From: Massilia sp. PAMC28688
Lineage (GTDB): Bacteria > Pseudomonadota > Gammaproteobacteria > Burkholderiales > Burkholderiaceae_D
Direction of reading: 5' to 3'
Assembly: GCF_019443445.1 (NCBI RefSeq)
Contig: NZ_CP080378.1
Location: 3,348,001-3,412,000, forward strand
DNA: 64,000 nt
Part shown: piece by piece, positions 39,532 through 47,440 of the stretch
Numbering within the stretch: the first letter of the stretch is position 1
How the letters are laid out: every line of letters starts with the position of its first letter
Position numbers and translations under genes: made by a program
The notes under the pieces: model-generated
Database searches by the model: none
Seen by the model: only the letters and a program-made list of their open reading frames with translations
Told to the model about the DNA's origin: nothing

Positions 39532-39574
39532 AAAAAAGCCGGCTGGCGCACATGATGGCGCCAGCCGGCTTTTT
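39532..39574. terminator. Bidirectional intrinsic terminator
   Basis: Perfect 12-bp stem GCCGGCTGGCGC / GCGCCAGCCGGC with an 8-base loop. It is flanked by six A on the left and five T on the right, so it can end transcription of the DUF3297 gene and of the convergent cupin gene. Confidence 0.93.
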
Positions 39575-39587
39575 ACTGGGTGGGCCC

Positions 39588-39974
39588 TCAGTGACCGTGC
39601 TCTTCCTCGTACTTGTCGGCCTCGGCCTTGGTCTTGTGAACGATGCCGTCCGGATGCTCCGGCGGCATGTACAGGGTGTACAGGCGCAGCGGCGCCGTCT
39701 GCGACTTGTTGATCACATTGTGCTCGGTGCCCGCCGGAATCACCACTGCCGTACCGTCTTCGAGCTTGTGCTCCTCGCCATCGAGAATGGCGACACCATC
39801 GCCTTCTTCCACGCGGATGAACTGGTCATGGCCGGTGTGGTGTTCCATGCCGATTTCTTCGCCAGGCTGCAAAGTCATGATGACCAGCTGGCTGCGCTTG
39901 GTTGTGTACAGCACTTCGCGAAAATTATTGCCTTCGAGCGTTTTCTGTTCGATGTTGATGCTGTATCCGGACAT
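39588..39974 (-). CDS. Cupin-domain protein
   Basis: A 128-residue single-domain cupin. Both cupin motifs are present: GEEIGMEHHTGHDQFIRVEEG (metal-binding His and Glu) and a second PAGTEHNVINKSQ. The start MSGYSINIEQK has GGAGGA at ideal spacing; a longer in-frame start has none. Small bicupin-like or single cupins often bind a metal and a small molecule. Substrate unknown; typical of many betaproteobacteria. Confidence 0.88.
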   Translation of the reverse strand: MSGYSINIEQKTLEGNNFREVLYTTKRSQLVIMTLQPGEEIGMEHHTGHDQFIRVEEGDGVAILDGEEHKLEDGTAVVIPAGTEHNVINKSQTAPLRLYTLYMPPEHPDGIVHKTKAEADKYEEEHGH

Positions 39975-40162
39975 GCTTCCTCCAAAAGTTGAACTGGTCA
40001 CATGATTGTATAAGAGCGGGGCCAATGGTGCTGGCGCGCGCGTGTAGCGCGACCTTTCCGGGTCAAACCTTGGCCATCAGTTGCTTTCGTGCCCCTGAGC
40101 GAGCGCTACCGGCTGCACGGGCATTGCCTGCCTGCCGACGCTGCAAAAGCCGGCAGCCTGAT

Positions 40163-40501
40163 TCAGCTTGCGCTGGCCACCGGCAGGCGCGCATCCACCC
40201 AACCGGTAATGCCGGCCGACATGACCCGGACATCGGTGTAGCCGAGCTGGCGCGCACGGCGCGCAGCCCTCGGCGCCTTGGTGCACAGGGGATTGGAGCA
40301 GTAAAACACCAGGCTGGTGTCCAGATCCGCAGGCAGGGCGCTGGCCGCATGGTCCGGCGCCAGGTTCAGCGCGCCCGGCACGTGTGCCTTGCGCCATGCG
40401 GCCGGCGCATTGAGGTCAATGATCGTGGGGCTGGCCTCGCGCATGCGTGCATGCAGCTCTCTTGGGGCAATGGTTTTCAATCCCATCAGCATGGCAAACA
40501 T
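40163..40501 (-). CDS. Rhodanese-domain protein
   Basis: A 112-residue rhodanese homology protein: DLNAPAAWRKAHVPGALNLAPDH, and the catalytic loop after FYCSNPLCTKAP, where the first Cys (about residue 67) is the expected persulfide carrier. The tail VMSAGITGWVDARLPV is typical. Third gene of the ArsR-membrane-rhodanese set with a 8-base gap to the membrane gene. It may act on reactive sulfur or in phosphatase-like regulation; no specific partner known. Confidence 0.86.
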   Translation of the reverse strand: MFAMLMGLKTIAPRELHARMREASPTIIDLNAPAAWRKAHVPGALNLAPDHAASALPADLDTSLVFYCSNPLCTKAPRAARRARQLGYTDVRVMSAGITGWVDARLPVASAS

Positions 40502-40509
40502 GGCGCCTC

Positions 40510-40893
40510 CTATCCGTTAATGCGCACATAGCGCAAGATGGCAGCAAACAGGGCAATGGCCAGCAGGACGCCACCGACCACGCTGGCGTGTTCCAGCGGC
40601 GCGAGCAGGGAAGCGAGCATATAGGCCAGGCCGCCCAGGACCAGGCTCCAGCCGGCGAAGCGGCGCGCGGCCTGCTCCTGCGCCGGCGTGCAGCGCACAC
40701 TGGCCAGCGAGGCGAGGGCCTTGGGGATGGCGTTGGCATATACCACCACCACCGCGCCCAGCAGCGTGCCCATGAGGCGCTGCGACCATTCCACGCTCAA
40801 GTGGGCGGGGCTGAGCCAGTTGAGCAGGGCGGCGCCGCCGAGGATGAAAACGGCGCCCAGGACGGAACGGCCAATCGGGTTGGTAGCGGTCAT
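40510..40893 (-). CDS. Small integral membrane protein, SdpI-like context
   Basis: A 127-residue protein with four probable membrane helices (VLGAVFILGGAALLNWL, LMGTLLGAVVVVYANAIP, a third in GWSLVLGGLAYMLASLL, and VVGGVLLAIALFAAILRYV). It starts inside the arsR stop (ATGA), so it is co-translated with the ArsR gene. An arsR next to a small membrane protein resembles the SdpR/SdpI arrangement of bacilli, and the MGTLLGAVVVVYANAIPK stretch is reminiscent of SdpI, but identity is uncertain. Function unknown. Confidence 0.7.
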   Translation of the reverse strand: MTATNPIGRSVLGAVFILGGAALLNWLSPAHLSVEWSQRLMGTLLGAVVVVYANAIPKALASLASVRCTPAQEQAARRFAGWSLVLGGLAYMLASLLAPLEHASVVGGVLLAIALFAAILRYVRING

Positions 40894-41204
40894 GATTTCT
40901 CCTTGTGTGAGGGAACATCCTTGGTGTCCGTTGCAGGCCGGGTGACCTGCAGGCCAAACGCCTGGGCAAAACCGAGCAGCGCGTCTTCCAGCACCGACAT
41001 CTTGAGACGGTAAGTGATGGTGCGGCCTTGCTTGTCAGCTTCGATGAGGCCGGCACCGACCAGCACGGCAAAGTGCGCCGACATGGTGGGCTTGGACACA
41101 TCGAACATGTCGGCCAGCTCGCCCGCGCCGATCGGTCCCTTCTGCAAATGCTGGAGGACCGCGCGGCGGGTAGGGTCTGACAAGGCTTTGAAGATTGTGC
41201 TCAT
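40890..41204 (-). CDS. ArsR/SdpR-type winged-helix repressor
   Basis: A 104-residue regulator: MSTIFKALSDPTRRAVLQHLQKGPIGAGELADMFDVSKPTMSAHFAVLVGAGLIEADKQGRTITYRL. It lacks an obvious metal-binding cysteine motif, matching the SdpR branch (autorepressor type) better than metal sensors. An 18-bp palindrome sits 5 bases upstream of the start. It leads the three-gene cassette with a membrane protein and rhodanese. Confidence 0.88.
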   Translation of the reverse strand: MSTIFKALSDPTRRAVLQHLQKGPIGAGELADMFDVSKPTMSAHFAVLVGAGLIEADKQGRTITYRLKMSVLEDALLGFAQAFGLQVTRPATDTKDVPSHKEKS

Positions 41205-41209
41205 GCGTC

Positions 41210-41227
41210 GATTATTAGCTAATCATC
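41210..41227. promoter_or_regulatory. Palindromic ArsR operator candidate
   Basis: GATTATTAGCTAATCATC, symmetric at 16 of 18 positions with a perfect ATTAGCTAAT core. It is adjacent to the arsR start codon, so a bound dimer would block its own transcription or translation start. Confidence 0.68.
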
Positions 41228-41444
41228 GAACAATGTCAATGCTATTTCTCACGCCACCCGCTCATGCAAGACCGGTGGCATTGGTGCGCCGTTCTACGTG
41301 CGCTATCGGTACCGGGTGTACCGGGTGCAAGCCCGCTGCCAGCCGCTGCCTGGACACGCGGGCCTGGCCGGCGCCAATGTCACCGGCCGGCCGTCAGGCT
41401 GCCGAGGGCTTGATGCCGGAATGGCGAAATTGGCGTTTCTCGAC

Positions 41445-42104
41445 TCAGCGCTGATGCGCGCCGCTTTTTACCGCCGCCTCGTGGGCCGCGGCCAGCGCGG
41501 CGTCGCGTTCTGCCACCCTTTGTGCGGCCGGGCGGGCGGTGATCTGCGCTGCATACTCCGCGAACACCGCGCGTTTTGGCACGATGCCAAAATCCATGCC
41601 CCAGCGCAGCGCCACGCCCCACAGCACATCGGCCGCCGAGATGGTGTCGCCGAGCAGGTAGGGCGATGATGTCAGCTTGGTTTCCAGCACGCCGAGCATC
41701 GTATCGAAGTCGCCATAGGGGGTGTGCATGGGTTCCACCGGTGGGCGCTCCAGAAATCGGTCCACCAGCGCCGGCTCGTAGCAGGCCGCGTAATAGACAA
41801 GCCAGCGCAGGTAGGCGCCGCGCCGGGGATCGTCAAGCACGGGCGACAAACCGGCGTCGGGAAAACGATCGGCCAGATGGATGAAGATGGCCACCTGTTC
41901 GGTGACCAGCGTGTCGCCATCCAATAAGGCTGGCACTTTTCCAAGCGGATTTATGGCAAGGAAAGGTGGCTGGCGCTGCTCGCCTGCCTTCATGTTCAGG
42001 ACCCGCAGTTCGTACGGCGCGTTGAGCTCTTCGAGCAGCGTCAGCACGCCGGACGAGCGGCTATGGGGCGCATGAAACAGGGTGATGGGACGATGTGATG
42101 TCAT
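41445..42104 (-). CDS. Glutathione S-transferase family protein
   Basis: A 219-residue GST with an N-terminal thioredoxin-like domain (ITLFHAPHSRSSGVLTLLEELNAPYELRVLNM, Ser in HSRS as probable activating residue, NPLGKVPALLDGDTLVTEQVAIFIHLAD) and a helical C-terminal domain. The ATG at 42104 is supported by GAAGGAG upstream; another in-frame ATG is 15 bases earlier. Divergent from a WYL regulator across an inverted repeat, so likely under its control. Detoxification substrate unknown. Confidence 0.9.
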   Translation of the reverse strand: MTSHRPITLFHAPHSRSSGVLTLLEELNAPYELRVLNMKAGEQRQPPFLAINPLGKVPALLDGDTLVTEQVAIFIHLADRFPDAGLSPVLDDPRRGAYLRWLVYYAACYEPALVDRFLERPPVEPMHTPYGDFDTMLGVLETKLTSSPYLLGDTISAADVLWGVALRWGMDFGIVPKRAVFAEYAAQITARPAAQRVAERDAALAAAHEAAVKSGAHQR

Positions 42105-42175
42105 GGTTTTCTCCTTCAATGGTTATTCTCGGGGCGGCCGGCGGCGGCCGGTTGAAGACAGAATACGACGACCAC

Positions 42176-42194
42176 CCTGACATCTTTTGTCAGG
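42176..42194. promoter_or_regulatory. Inverted repeat between GST and WYL genes, likely operator
   Basis: CCTGACATCTTTTGTCAGG: perfect 7-bp arms CCTGACA / TGTCAGG around a 5-base centre, 20 bases before the WYL regulator start and 72 bases before the GST start. Confidence 0.65.
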
Positions 42195-42213
42195 TATGCG
42201 ATAGACTGGCTGC

Positions 42214-43218
42214 ATGCGCGCCAGCCGACTCCTTTCCATCCTCACCACGCTGCAGGCGCGCGGCCGTGCCAGCGCGCGGGCGCTGGCCGATGAGTTCGGG
42301 GTATCGCTGCGCACCATCTACCGGGATGTCGATGCCCTCAGCGCGGCCGGCATTCCCATCTACAGTGAGCGCGGCAATTTGGGTGGCTATCGTCTGCTGG
42401 ACGGTTACAGGACACGCCTGAACGGGATCTCGGCCCTGGAAGCGGAGTCGCTATTCTTGAGTGGCTTGCCCGGGCAGGTGGCCGACCTGGGGCTGGGCGC
42501 AACGTGTGCCAGCGCACAGGACAAACTGCTCGCTGCACTGCCGGCCGCGATTCGGGCAGGCGCGGGCCGGATGCGGTCGCGTTTTTATTTGGATGTGCCG
42601 GGCTGGTTTGACCAGAGCGAACGCCCTGCCTGCCTTTCCCGCTTGGCCGAGGCGGTCTGGAGCGAGCGGCCGATTCATATCCGCTACCGCAGCTGGACGG
42701 CCGAGAAAGAACGCGTGCTCGATCCGCTCGGCATTGTGCTCAAGGGCGGCGCCTGGTATCTGGTGGGCCGGACCGGGGCCATTATCCGCACCTACCGTGT
42801 GTGCCGCATCCTGCAGCTCGAACTGCTCGAAGGGCGCATCGATACGAGCGAGCAGTTTGACCTGGCATCGTACTGGACCGACAATGCGCGCCGCTTCGTG
42901 CAGGAGCATCACCCGGAACAGGCCACGCTCCGTCTCTCGCCGCGGGGCTTGAAGATGATGGCGGCTTTGCTGCCGCCGTTTGCCGTCGCTGGCGCGGCCA
43001 TCTCGCCACCGCACGAAGACGGATGGTGTACGGTGTCCCTGCCGGTTGGGCCGTTTGAATACGCCGCTCAGGATGTGCTCCGATTTGGCGCAGAAGCGCA
43101 GGTGCTCGCACCCGAGCAATTGCGCCAAAAGGTCATGGGAATCGTCGGGCAGCTGGCGGCGGCCTACGCGGTAGCCCAGCCATTGCACACGGGGGAGGCG
43201 CAACGGGAAGCTTCGTGA
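42214..43218 (+). CDS. HTH/WYL-domain transcriptional regulator (YafY-like)
   Basis: A 334-residue regulator. N-terminal winged helix (RLLSILTTLQARGRASARALADEFGVSLRTIYRDVDALSAAGIPIYSERGNLGGYRL), central WYL domain with RPIHIRYRSWTAEKERVLDPLGIVLKGGAWYLVGRTG (WYL replaced by WYLVG), and a C-terminal WCX part. WYL regulators bind nucleic-acid or nucleotide ligands in some cases. Divergent from the GST gene; inverted repeat between them. Confidence 0.92.
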   Translation: MRASRLLSILTTLQARGRASARALADEFGVSLRTIYRDVDALSAAGIPIYSERGNLGGYRLLDGYRTRLNGISALEAESLFLSGLPGQVADLGLGATCASAQDKLLAALPAAIRAGAGRMRSRFYLDVPGWFDQSERPACLSRLAEAVWSERPIHIRYRSWTAEKERVLDPLGIVLKGGAWYLVGRTGAIIRTYRVCRILQLELLEGRIDTSEQFDLASYWTDNARRFVQEHHPEQATLRLSPRGLKMMAALLPPFAVAGAAISPPHEDGWCTVSLPVGPFEYAAQDVLRFGAEAQVLAPEQLRQKVMGIVGQLAAAYAVAQPLHTGEAQREAS

Positions 43219-43262
43219 ATCGCAGCACTTGGCACCTGCCGGCCCTGCTGCGCATGGTGCGG

Positions 43263-44018
43263 TTATTCGTCGGGACGCAAGGTCAGTACCCGCACACCGT
43301 TGCGCGTCACGGCCACCGTGTGTTCGAACTGCGCGGACAGCTGGCCGTCGCAGGTAACGACGGTCCAGCCGTCCGCCTCGGTCTGCACCTCGCGCTCGCC
43401 CTGATTGATCATCGGCTCGATCGTAAATACCATGCCTTCCTTTAGCACCAGGCCCGTTTTCGGCTTGCCCCAGTGGAGGACCTGGGGCGGCTCGTGCATC
43501 TCGCGCCCGATGCCGTGGCCGCAGTATTCTTCGACCACGGAGTAGCCGTGCGCCTTGGCGTGCTTTTCAATGGCGTGGCCCACGTCGCCAAGACGTGCGC
43601 CGGGTCGCACAGCCTTGATGCCTTTCCACATGGCGTCGTACGTGACTTGTACCAGCCGTTTGGCCGCGGGCGAGACTTCGCCGACCAGGTAGGTCTTGCT
43701 TGAATCGGCGAGGTAGCCATTCTTTTCCAGCGTGATGTCGAAGTTGACGATATCACCGCTTTGCAGGATGTCGGCGGTGGAGGGGACGCCGTGGCACACC
43801 ACGCTGTTGCGCGACGCGTTCAGCGCGTACTCGTAGCCGTACTGGCCCTTGCTGGCAGGGCGCGAGGCGAGGTCGTTCACGATGTAGCGATCCACCAGGT
43901 CGTTGACGTCCATGGTCGACATGCCGATCAGGTTCAGCTGGTCGAGGTGGCTGAAGACACGGGCCAGCAATTTGCCCGACTGCGCCATGAGCGCGATTTC
44001 TTGCGGACTTTTCGTCAT
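43263..44018 (-). CDS. map: Type I methionine aminopeptidase
   Basis: Removes N-terminal methionine. The 251-residue protein shows all metal ligands by context: NFDITLEKNGYLAD (Asp pair), CGHGIGREMHEPP (His) and VFTIEPMIN plus QFEHTVAV (Glu). Start MTKSPQEIALM gives family length; an in-frame ATG 39 codons upstream would add unrelated residues. The start overlaps the ParD-like gene's stop (ATGA), so this copy is paired with an antitoxin-like gene; a housekeeping map with rpsB is not in the window. Probably a second, accessory copy. Confidence 0.95.
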   Translation of the reverse strand: MTKSPQEIALMAQSGKLLARVFSHLDQLNLIGMSTMDVNDLVDRYIVNDLASRPASKGQYGYEYALNASRNSVVCHGVPSTADILQSGDIVNFDITLEKNGYLADSSKTYLVGEVSPAAKRLVQVTYDAMWKGIKAVRPGARLGDVGHAIEKHAKAHGYSVVEEYCGHGIGREMHEPPQVLHWGKPKTGLVLKEGMVFTIEPMINQGEREVQTEADGWTVVTCDGQLSAQFEHTVAVTRNGVRVLTLRPDE

Positions 44019-44239
44019 GTCGCCGCGACCCTGACCGCCTGCGGCGCCATGCCTGCCGTTCTCAGCTCGCGGGCGACAATCTCGCTGAAACTGAGCGATG
44101 GATTCATTTCGCACAGCATGCCCATCCTGATCCAAAAGGCGGCCTGGCCGTTGATGGAGCGGCAGGTGACGGCGCTGGCCTTGCGCAGCTGGTCGTGCAG
44201 CTCTTCATCGATATTGACGATGCCCATACTACCTTTCAT
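44015..44239 (-). CDS. ParD-like antitoxin family protein
   Basis: A 74-residue protein of the ParD-like family: MGIVNIDEELHDQLRKASAVTCRSINGQAAFWIRMGMLCEMNPSLSFSEIVARELRTAG. The N-terminal half suits a ribbon-helix-helix DNA-binding fold. No ParE-type toxin is adjacent; the overlapping downstream gene is map. AAAGG precedes a second possible ATG at 44227 by a few bases, so translation may begin there. Palindromic AT-rich DNA overlaps the start region and may be its operator. Confidence 0.82.
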   Translation of the reverse strand: MKGSMGIVNIDEELHDQLRKASAVTCRSINGQAAFWIRMGMLCEMNPSLSFSEIVARELRTAGMAPQAVRVAAT

Positions 44240-44264
44240 ATATAAATCGTATATGGATTATATA
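44239..44264. promoter_or_regulatory. AT-rich near-palindrome at the ParD-like/map promoter
   Basis: TATATAAATC-GTATAT-GGATTATATA: arms match at 8 of 10 positions. It stands directly upstream of the ParD-like start in otherwise GC-rich DNA. Suits a ribbon-helix-helix autorepression site or core promoter. Confidence 0.55.
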
Positions 44265-44641
44265 TTGCTGATGAGCTGCGGCGCAATGGAGCATGCGGTA
44301 ATGGAAAGTGAACCGGTTATTCCGATCCGTTGTCCTTAGCTGCGAGGGGAGGGGCCACGGGTGTCATCACACTTTCTCCAATAGCGGCAGCGCCGTTTTC
44401 ACCTGCATGATTGACTTTGAGGATGCGGCTGCCAAGTGCGGTGCCGGCGTGGAGGGACATGATTGCCTTGACAGAATGATTTCAGTTTCGTGAATGAACA
44501 AAGAGTAACATTCTATGCTGCGGCGGCAGACATTCAGAAAATAAATAGACCCGGCTGTCATAGGGAAAACCCGTGTTTTCCACGGTCATTGCCAGCCTCT
44601 TCCGCACAAAACCACCTTGCCAAAAGCGGGTCGGGATAGTA
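44265..44641. other. Intergenic region, no gene recognised
   Basis: Between the leftward ParD-like/map operon and imuA. Short open frames are not supported by ribosome sites or family features. Less GC-rich than average at 44500-44560. The imuA promoter must lie at the right end, around the LexA box. Confidence 0.5.
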
Positions 44642-44657
44642 CTGTATATCCATACAG
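44642..44657. promoter_or_regulatory. LexA (SOS) box of imuAB
   Basis: CTGTATATCCATACAG: perfect CTGT-N8-ACAG with a palindromic interior, extended by TA on both sides. Ends 19 bases before the imuA ATG. Matches the enterobacterial/betaproteobacterial LexA consensus. Confidence 0.93.
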
Positions 44658-44676
44658 TACTTTTCAAGTTGACATC

Positions 44677-45384
44677 ATGAGCACACCCGCATTATCCGCT
44701 TCTCCGGAGGATTTGCATCCCTCCCTCTGGCGCGCTTCCCAGCTGGCGCATGCGACCGCGCGCTGTGTCGATACCGGCCACGCCACGCTCTCGTCCCAGC
44801 TCCCCGGTGGCGGCTGGCCCACCGGCACCCTGATCGACTTGCTGCCCCAGCAGCCCGGCATTGGCGAACTGCGCCTGCTGCGTCCGGCCCTGCTCAAGGT
44901 GGCCAAGCGCCGCATCGTGCTGCTGCAGCCGCCCCATCCACCGCAGGCGCTGGCGCTGGCGGCCATGGGCCTGCAGCCGTCACAGCTGATCTGGATCCGC
45001 AGCAGCCGCAGTACCGATGCCCTGTGGGCCGCCGAGCAGGTGCTGCGCAGCGGCAGCTGTGGCGCGCTGCTGTTCTGGCAAAGCCACGCGCGCGGCGAAT
45101 CGCTGCGCCGCCTGCACCTGGCCGCCCAGGGCGGCGAGACCCTGTTTTTCATGCTGCGCCCGCTGGCGGCGGCCCAGGATTCCTCGCCCGCGCCGCTGCG
45201 CCTGTCGCTGCGCCCGGCCGTGGGCGGCCTGGAGATCGGCTTCGTCAAACGCCGGGGACCGCAGCGCGATGCGCCGCTGTTCCTGCCCCTCACACCTTCT
45301 TTACTGCAGCGCCATGCGACTTTGGATCGGGCTATCCCTGCCCCAGCTCCCGCTCGAAGTGTTCAGCCCGAACTGGTCGGCTGA
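44677..45384 (+). CDS. imuA: ImuA, RecA/SulA-like component of the inducible mutasome
   Basis: A 235-residue ImuA-family protein (also called SulA-like) that accompanies ImuB and DnaE2 in SOS mutagenesis. It resembles a degenerate RecA fold (GGGWPTGTLIDLLPQQPGIGELRLLRPAL, where a P-loop would be). An earlier in-frame ATG lies upstream of the LexA box and cannot be the start under SOS control, so 44677 is used. Its 3' end overlaps imuB by 71 bases. The protein is needed with ImuB for damage-induced mutation in characterised bacteria. Confidence 0.9.
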   Translation: MSTPALSASPEDLHPSLWRASQLAHATARCVDTGHATLSSQLPGGGWPTGTLIDLLPQQPGIGELRLLRPALLKVAKRRIVLLQPPHPPQALALAAMGLQPSQLIWIRSSRSTDALWAAEQVLRSGSCGALLFWQSHARGESLRRLHLAAQGGETLFFMLRPLAAAQDSSPAPLRLSLRPAVGGLEIGFVKRRGPQRDAPLFLPLTPSLLQRHATLDRAIPAPAPARSVQPELVG

Positions 45385-46795
45385 CAGCGGCAGCGTGGTC
45401 CTGGAACAGGAGCGCGTACTGATTGTGTCGGCCGCTGCACGCGCCGCCGGCGTGCAGCCGGGCATGCGCCGCGGCGGCGTGCTCATGCTCATGCCGGAGG
45501 CGCGCCTGCACGAGCGCTTGCCCGAGCATGAAGTCCGGGCCATGCACGATGTGGCCATGGCCCTGCTGCAGTACACGCCGCTGGTGGCGCAGGCCGAGGA
45601 ATCGACCCTGCTGATGGATATCGGCGCCAGCCTGTCCCTGTTTGGCGGCATCCGCGCCTTGTGCCGGCGCATTCGCGCCAATTTGCGTTCGCTCGGTTTC
45701 ACCGCCTCGCTCAGCTGCGCGCCCACCGCGCGCGGCGCCTGGATGCTGGCGCGGCGCGGTGCCGGCCGGGCGCTGACCATGGCCTCCATGGTGCGGCGCC
45801 TGGACCGCCTGCCCAGTGCGCTGCCGCCACCGGCACGCGCCTTTGCCGCCTGGTTCGAAGGCATTGGCTGCTACACGCTGGGCGACATGCGGCGCCTGCC
45901 GCGTCCCGGCCTGCAGCGCCGCTGCGGCCGGCCCTTGCTCGACCTGCTCGACGCGGCCTATGGCATGACGCCCGAACTGTTTGACTGGATCGAAGCGCCC
46001 ACCACCTTCAGCGCCAGGCTCGAATTGTTCGACCGCGTGGAAAACGCCGAGGCGCTGCTGTTCGGCGCCCACCGCCTGCTGTTGCAGATGACGGGCTGGC
46101 TGTGCGCGCGCCAGCTGGCCGTGGAGCGCATCGTGCTGCAGCTCGAGCACGAGCGCGGCAAGGTGGCGCGTCCGCCCACCATCATCGAAATCGTGCTGGC
46201 CGAAGCGACCTGGCGCGACGAGCACCTGGTGCGTCTGCTCAAGGAGCGGCTGGGCAAGGTGGAGCTGGTGGCGCATGTCATCGGCCTGGTGCTGGAAGCG
46301 CCCCAGGTGCAGGCCATGGCGCCGCCGTCGGATTGCCTGTTTCCCGATCCCGGCGGCAGCGAGGATGACCAGCAGCGCATGCTGGAACTGCTGGTGGCGC
46401 GCCTGGGGCCGGACAATGTGCTGCAGGCCGCGCCCCAGGCCGATTATCGCCCCGAGCTGGCCAATATGTGGGTGCCGGTGCAAAAGAAGGTGACGATGCG
46501 CGCCATGGCGGCCCAGATGCCCCCGGACGTGCTCAGTTTGCCGCGTCCCAGCTGGCTGCTGGCCAAGCCGATTGCGCTCTTGATGCGTAACCACCGGCCG
46601 TTCTATGGCTCGCCCCTGAAAATGGCGTCCAACCCGGAACGCATCGAGGCCGGCTGGTGGAGCCAGTCACAGACGCGCGACTATTTCATTGCGGAAGGGC
46701 AGGACCACGCCCATTACTGGGTGTACCGCGAACGCATCGTGGGCGCGGCCGAGGATGCCGAGCCGCGCTGGTTTTTGCATGGCTTGTTTGGGTAG
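45314..46795 (+). CDS. imuB: ImuB, Y-family-polymerase-like mutasome protein
   Basis: A 493-residue Y-family-related protein that lacks the catalytic acidic residues in the usual places and in known systems acts as an adaptor tethering DnaE2 to the beta clamp. It begins MRLWIGLSLPQLPLEVF, the ImuB start; upstream in-frame codons lie in imuA. The body has ERVLIVSAAARAAGVQPGMRRGGVLMLMPEARLHERLP and a little-finger-like C-terminal domain. Ends RWFLHGLFG. Overlaps imuA, so it is co-expressed under the same LexA box. Confidence 0.92.
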   Translation: MRLWIGLSLPQLPLEVFSPNWSADSGSVVLEQERVLIVSAAARAAGVQPGMRRGGVLMLMPEARLHERLPEHEVRAMHDVAMALLQYTPLVAQAEESTLLMDIGASLSLFGGIRALCRRIRANLRSLGFTASLSCAPTARGAWMLARRGAGRALTMASMVRRLDRLPSALPPPARAFAAWFEGIGCYTLGDMRRLPRPGLQRRCGRPLLDLLDAAYGMTPELFDWIEAPTTFSARLELFDRVENAEALLFGAHRLLLQMTGWLCARQLAVERIVLQLEHERGKVARPPTIIEIVLAEATWRDEHLVRLLKERLGKVELVAHVIGLVLEAPQVQAMAPPSDCLFPDPGGSEDDQQRMLELLVARLGPDNVLQAAPQADYRPELANMWVPVQKKVTMRAMAAQMPPDVLSLPRPSWLLAKPIALLMRNHRPFYGSPLKMASNPERIEAGWWSQSQTRDYFIAEGQDHAHYWVYRERIVGAAEDAEPRWFLHGLFG

Positions 46796-46898
46796 GGGCT
46801 GTTTTTCCGCCAGCCGGTGCGCCGGCAGCGAGCATGTCGTACGCCGAAAGATCCGAAGCGGCCATGGGAGCCGCCCGGCCATTCGGCGAACAGCGCAC

Positions 46899-47294
46899 TT
46901 ACTTGACCTTCTCGATTCGCTCCACTTCCACTTTCGGTTTGCCCACCAGGTCCTTGTCAAATTCGCCCAGGATGCGTACTTCCATCTTGTCGTCAATCGG
47001 TGTATTGGCAGGCCAGATGTCGTCATCGATCTCCAGGTCGATCTCGCCGCTGCTGTCGGCAAAGCGATAGTCCTCGTCACTGGTGCGACGCACGATGCGC
47101 CCTTGCAGGCTCACCATGGTGTCATCTTTTCCCGACGCCATCAGCGCGCGCACGGTGGTCGGGGCAACGGTGGCTGCTGCCTTGTTGGTGGTCACCACCG
47201 CGCTCCTGGCGCTGCCCGGCCCGGTGTACTGGGCATACGCTGCGCTGCTTGCGGCGCCAATGAACGCCATGCCAATGATGGTAGCTAATTTCAT
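46899..47294 (-). CDS. YgiW/YdeI-type OB-fold periplasmic stress protein
   Basis: A 131-residue exported protein: signal MKLATIIGMAFIGAASSAAYA, then a BOF/OB-fold domain (VSLQGRIVRRTSDEDYRFADSSGEIDLEIDDDIWPANTPIDDKMEVRILGEFDKDLVGKPKVEVERIEKV). In E. coli YgiW lies next to qseBC and helps survive peroxide, cationic peptides and acid. Here it stands alone, but an 11-bp-spaced direct repeat of the PmrA/QseB type is 48-64 bases upstream of its start. Convergent with imuB. Confidence 0.9.
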   Translation of the reverse strand: MKLATIIGMAFIGAASSAAYAQYTGPGSARSAVVTTNKAAATVAPTTVRALMASGKDDTMVSLQGRIVRRTSDEDYRFADSSGEIDLEIDDDIWPANTPIDDKMEVRILGEFDKDLVGKPKVEVERIEKVK

Positions 47295-47341
47295 GTGGTC
47301 CTCCTTGGTCGTGTAGGAGCGTCAAGATTACCCTTTTTTCA

Positions 47342-47358
47342 CTTAACCTTCACTTAAC
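47342..47358. promoter_or_regulatory. PmrA/QseB-like direct repeat upstream of the YgiW-like gene
   Basis: CTTAAC-N5-CTTAAC (11-bp period). The same arrangement, CTTAAG-N5-TCTAAG, occurs before the htrA operon at 53287. OmpR-family regulators of the PmrA/QseB group bind CTTAA-type direct repeats of this spacing. Confidence 0.6.
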
Positions 47359-47440
47359 GGATCCTCCCGTGCCGGCCTGCTGCGGCACGCCTCGGCCAGC
47401 AAGCGCTATGATGTGCTTTTATGGCTTCTGGAAAGTTGTT

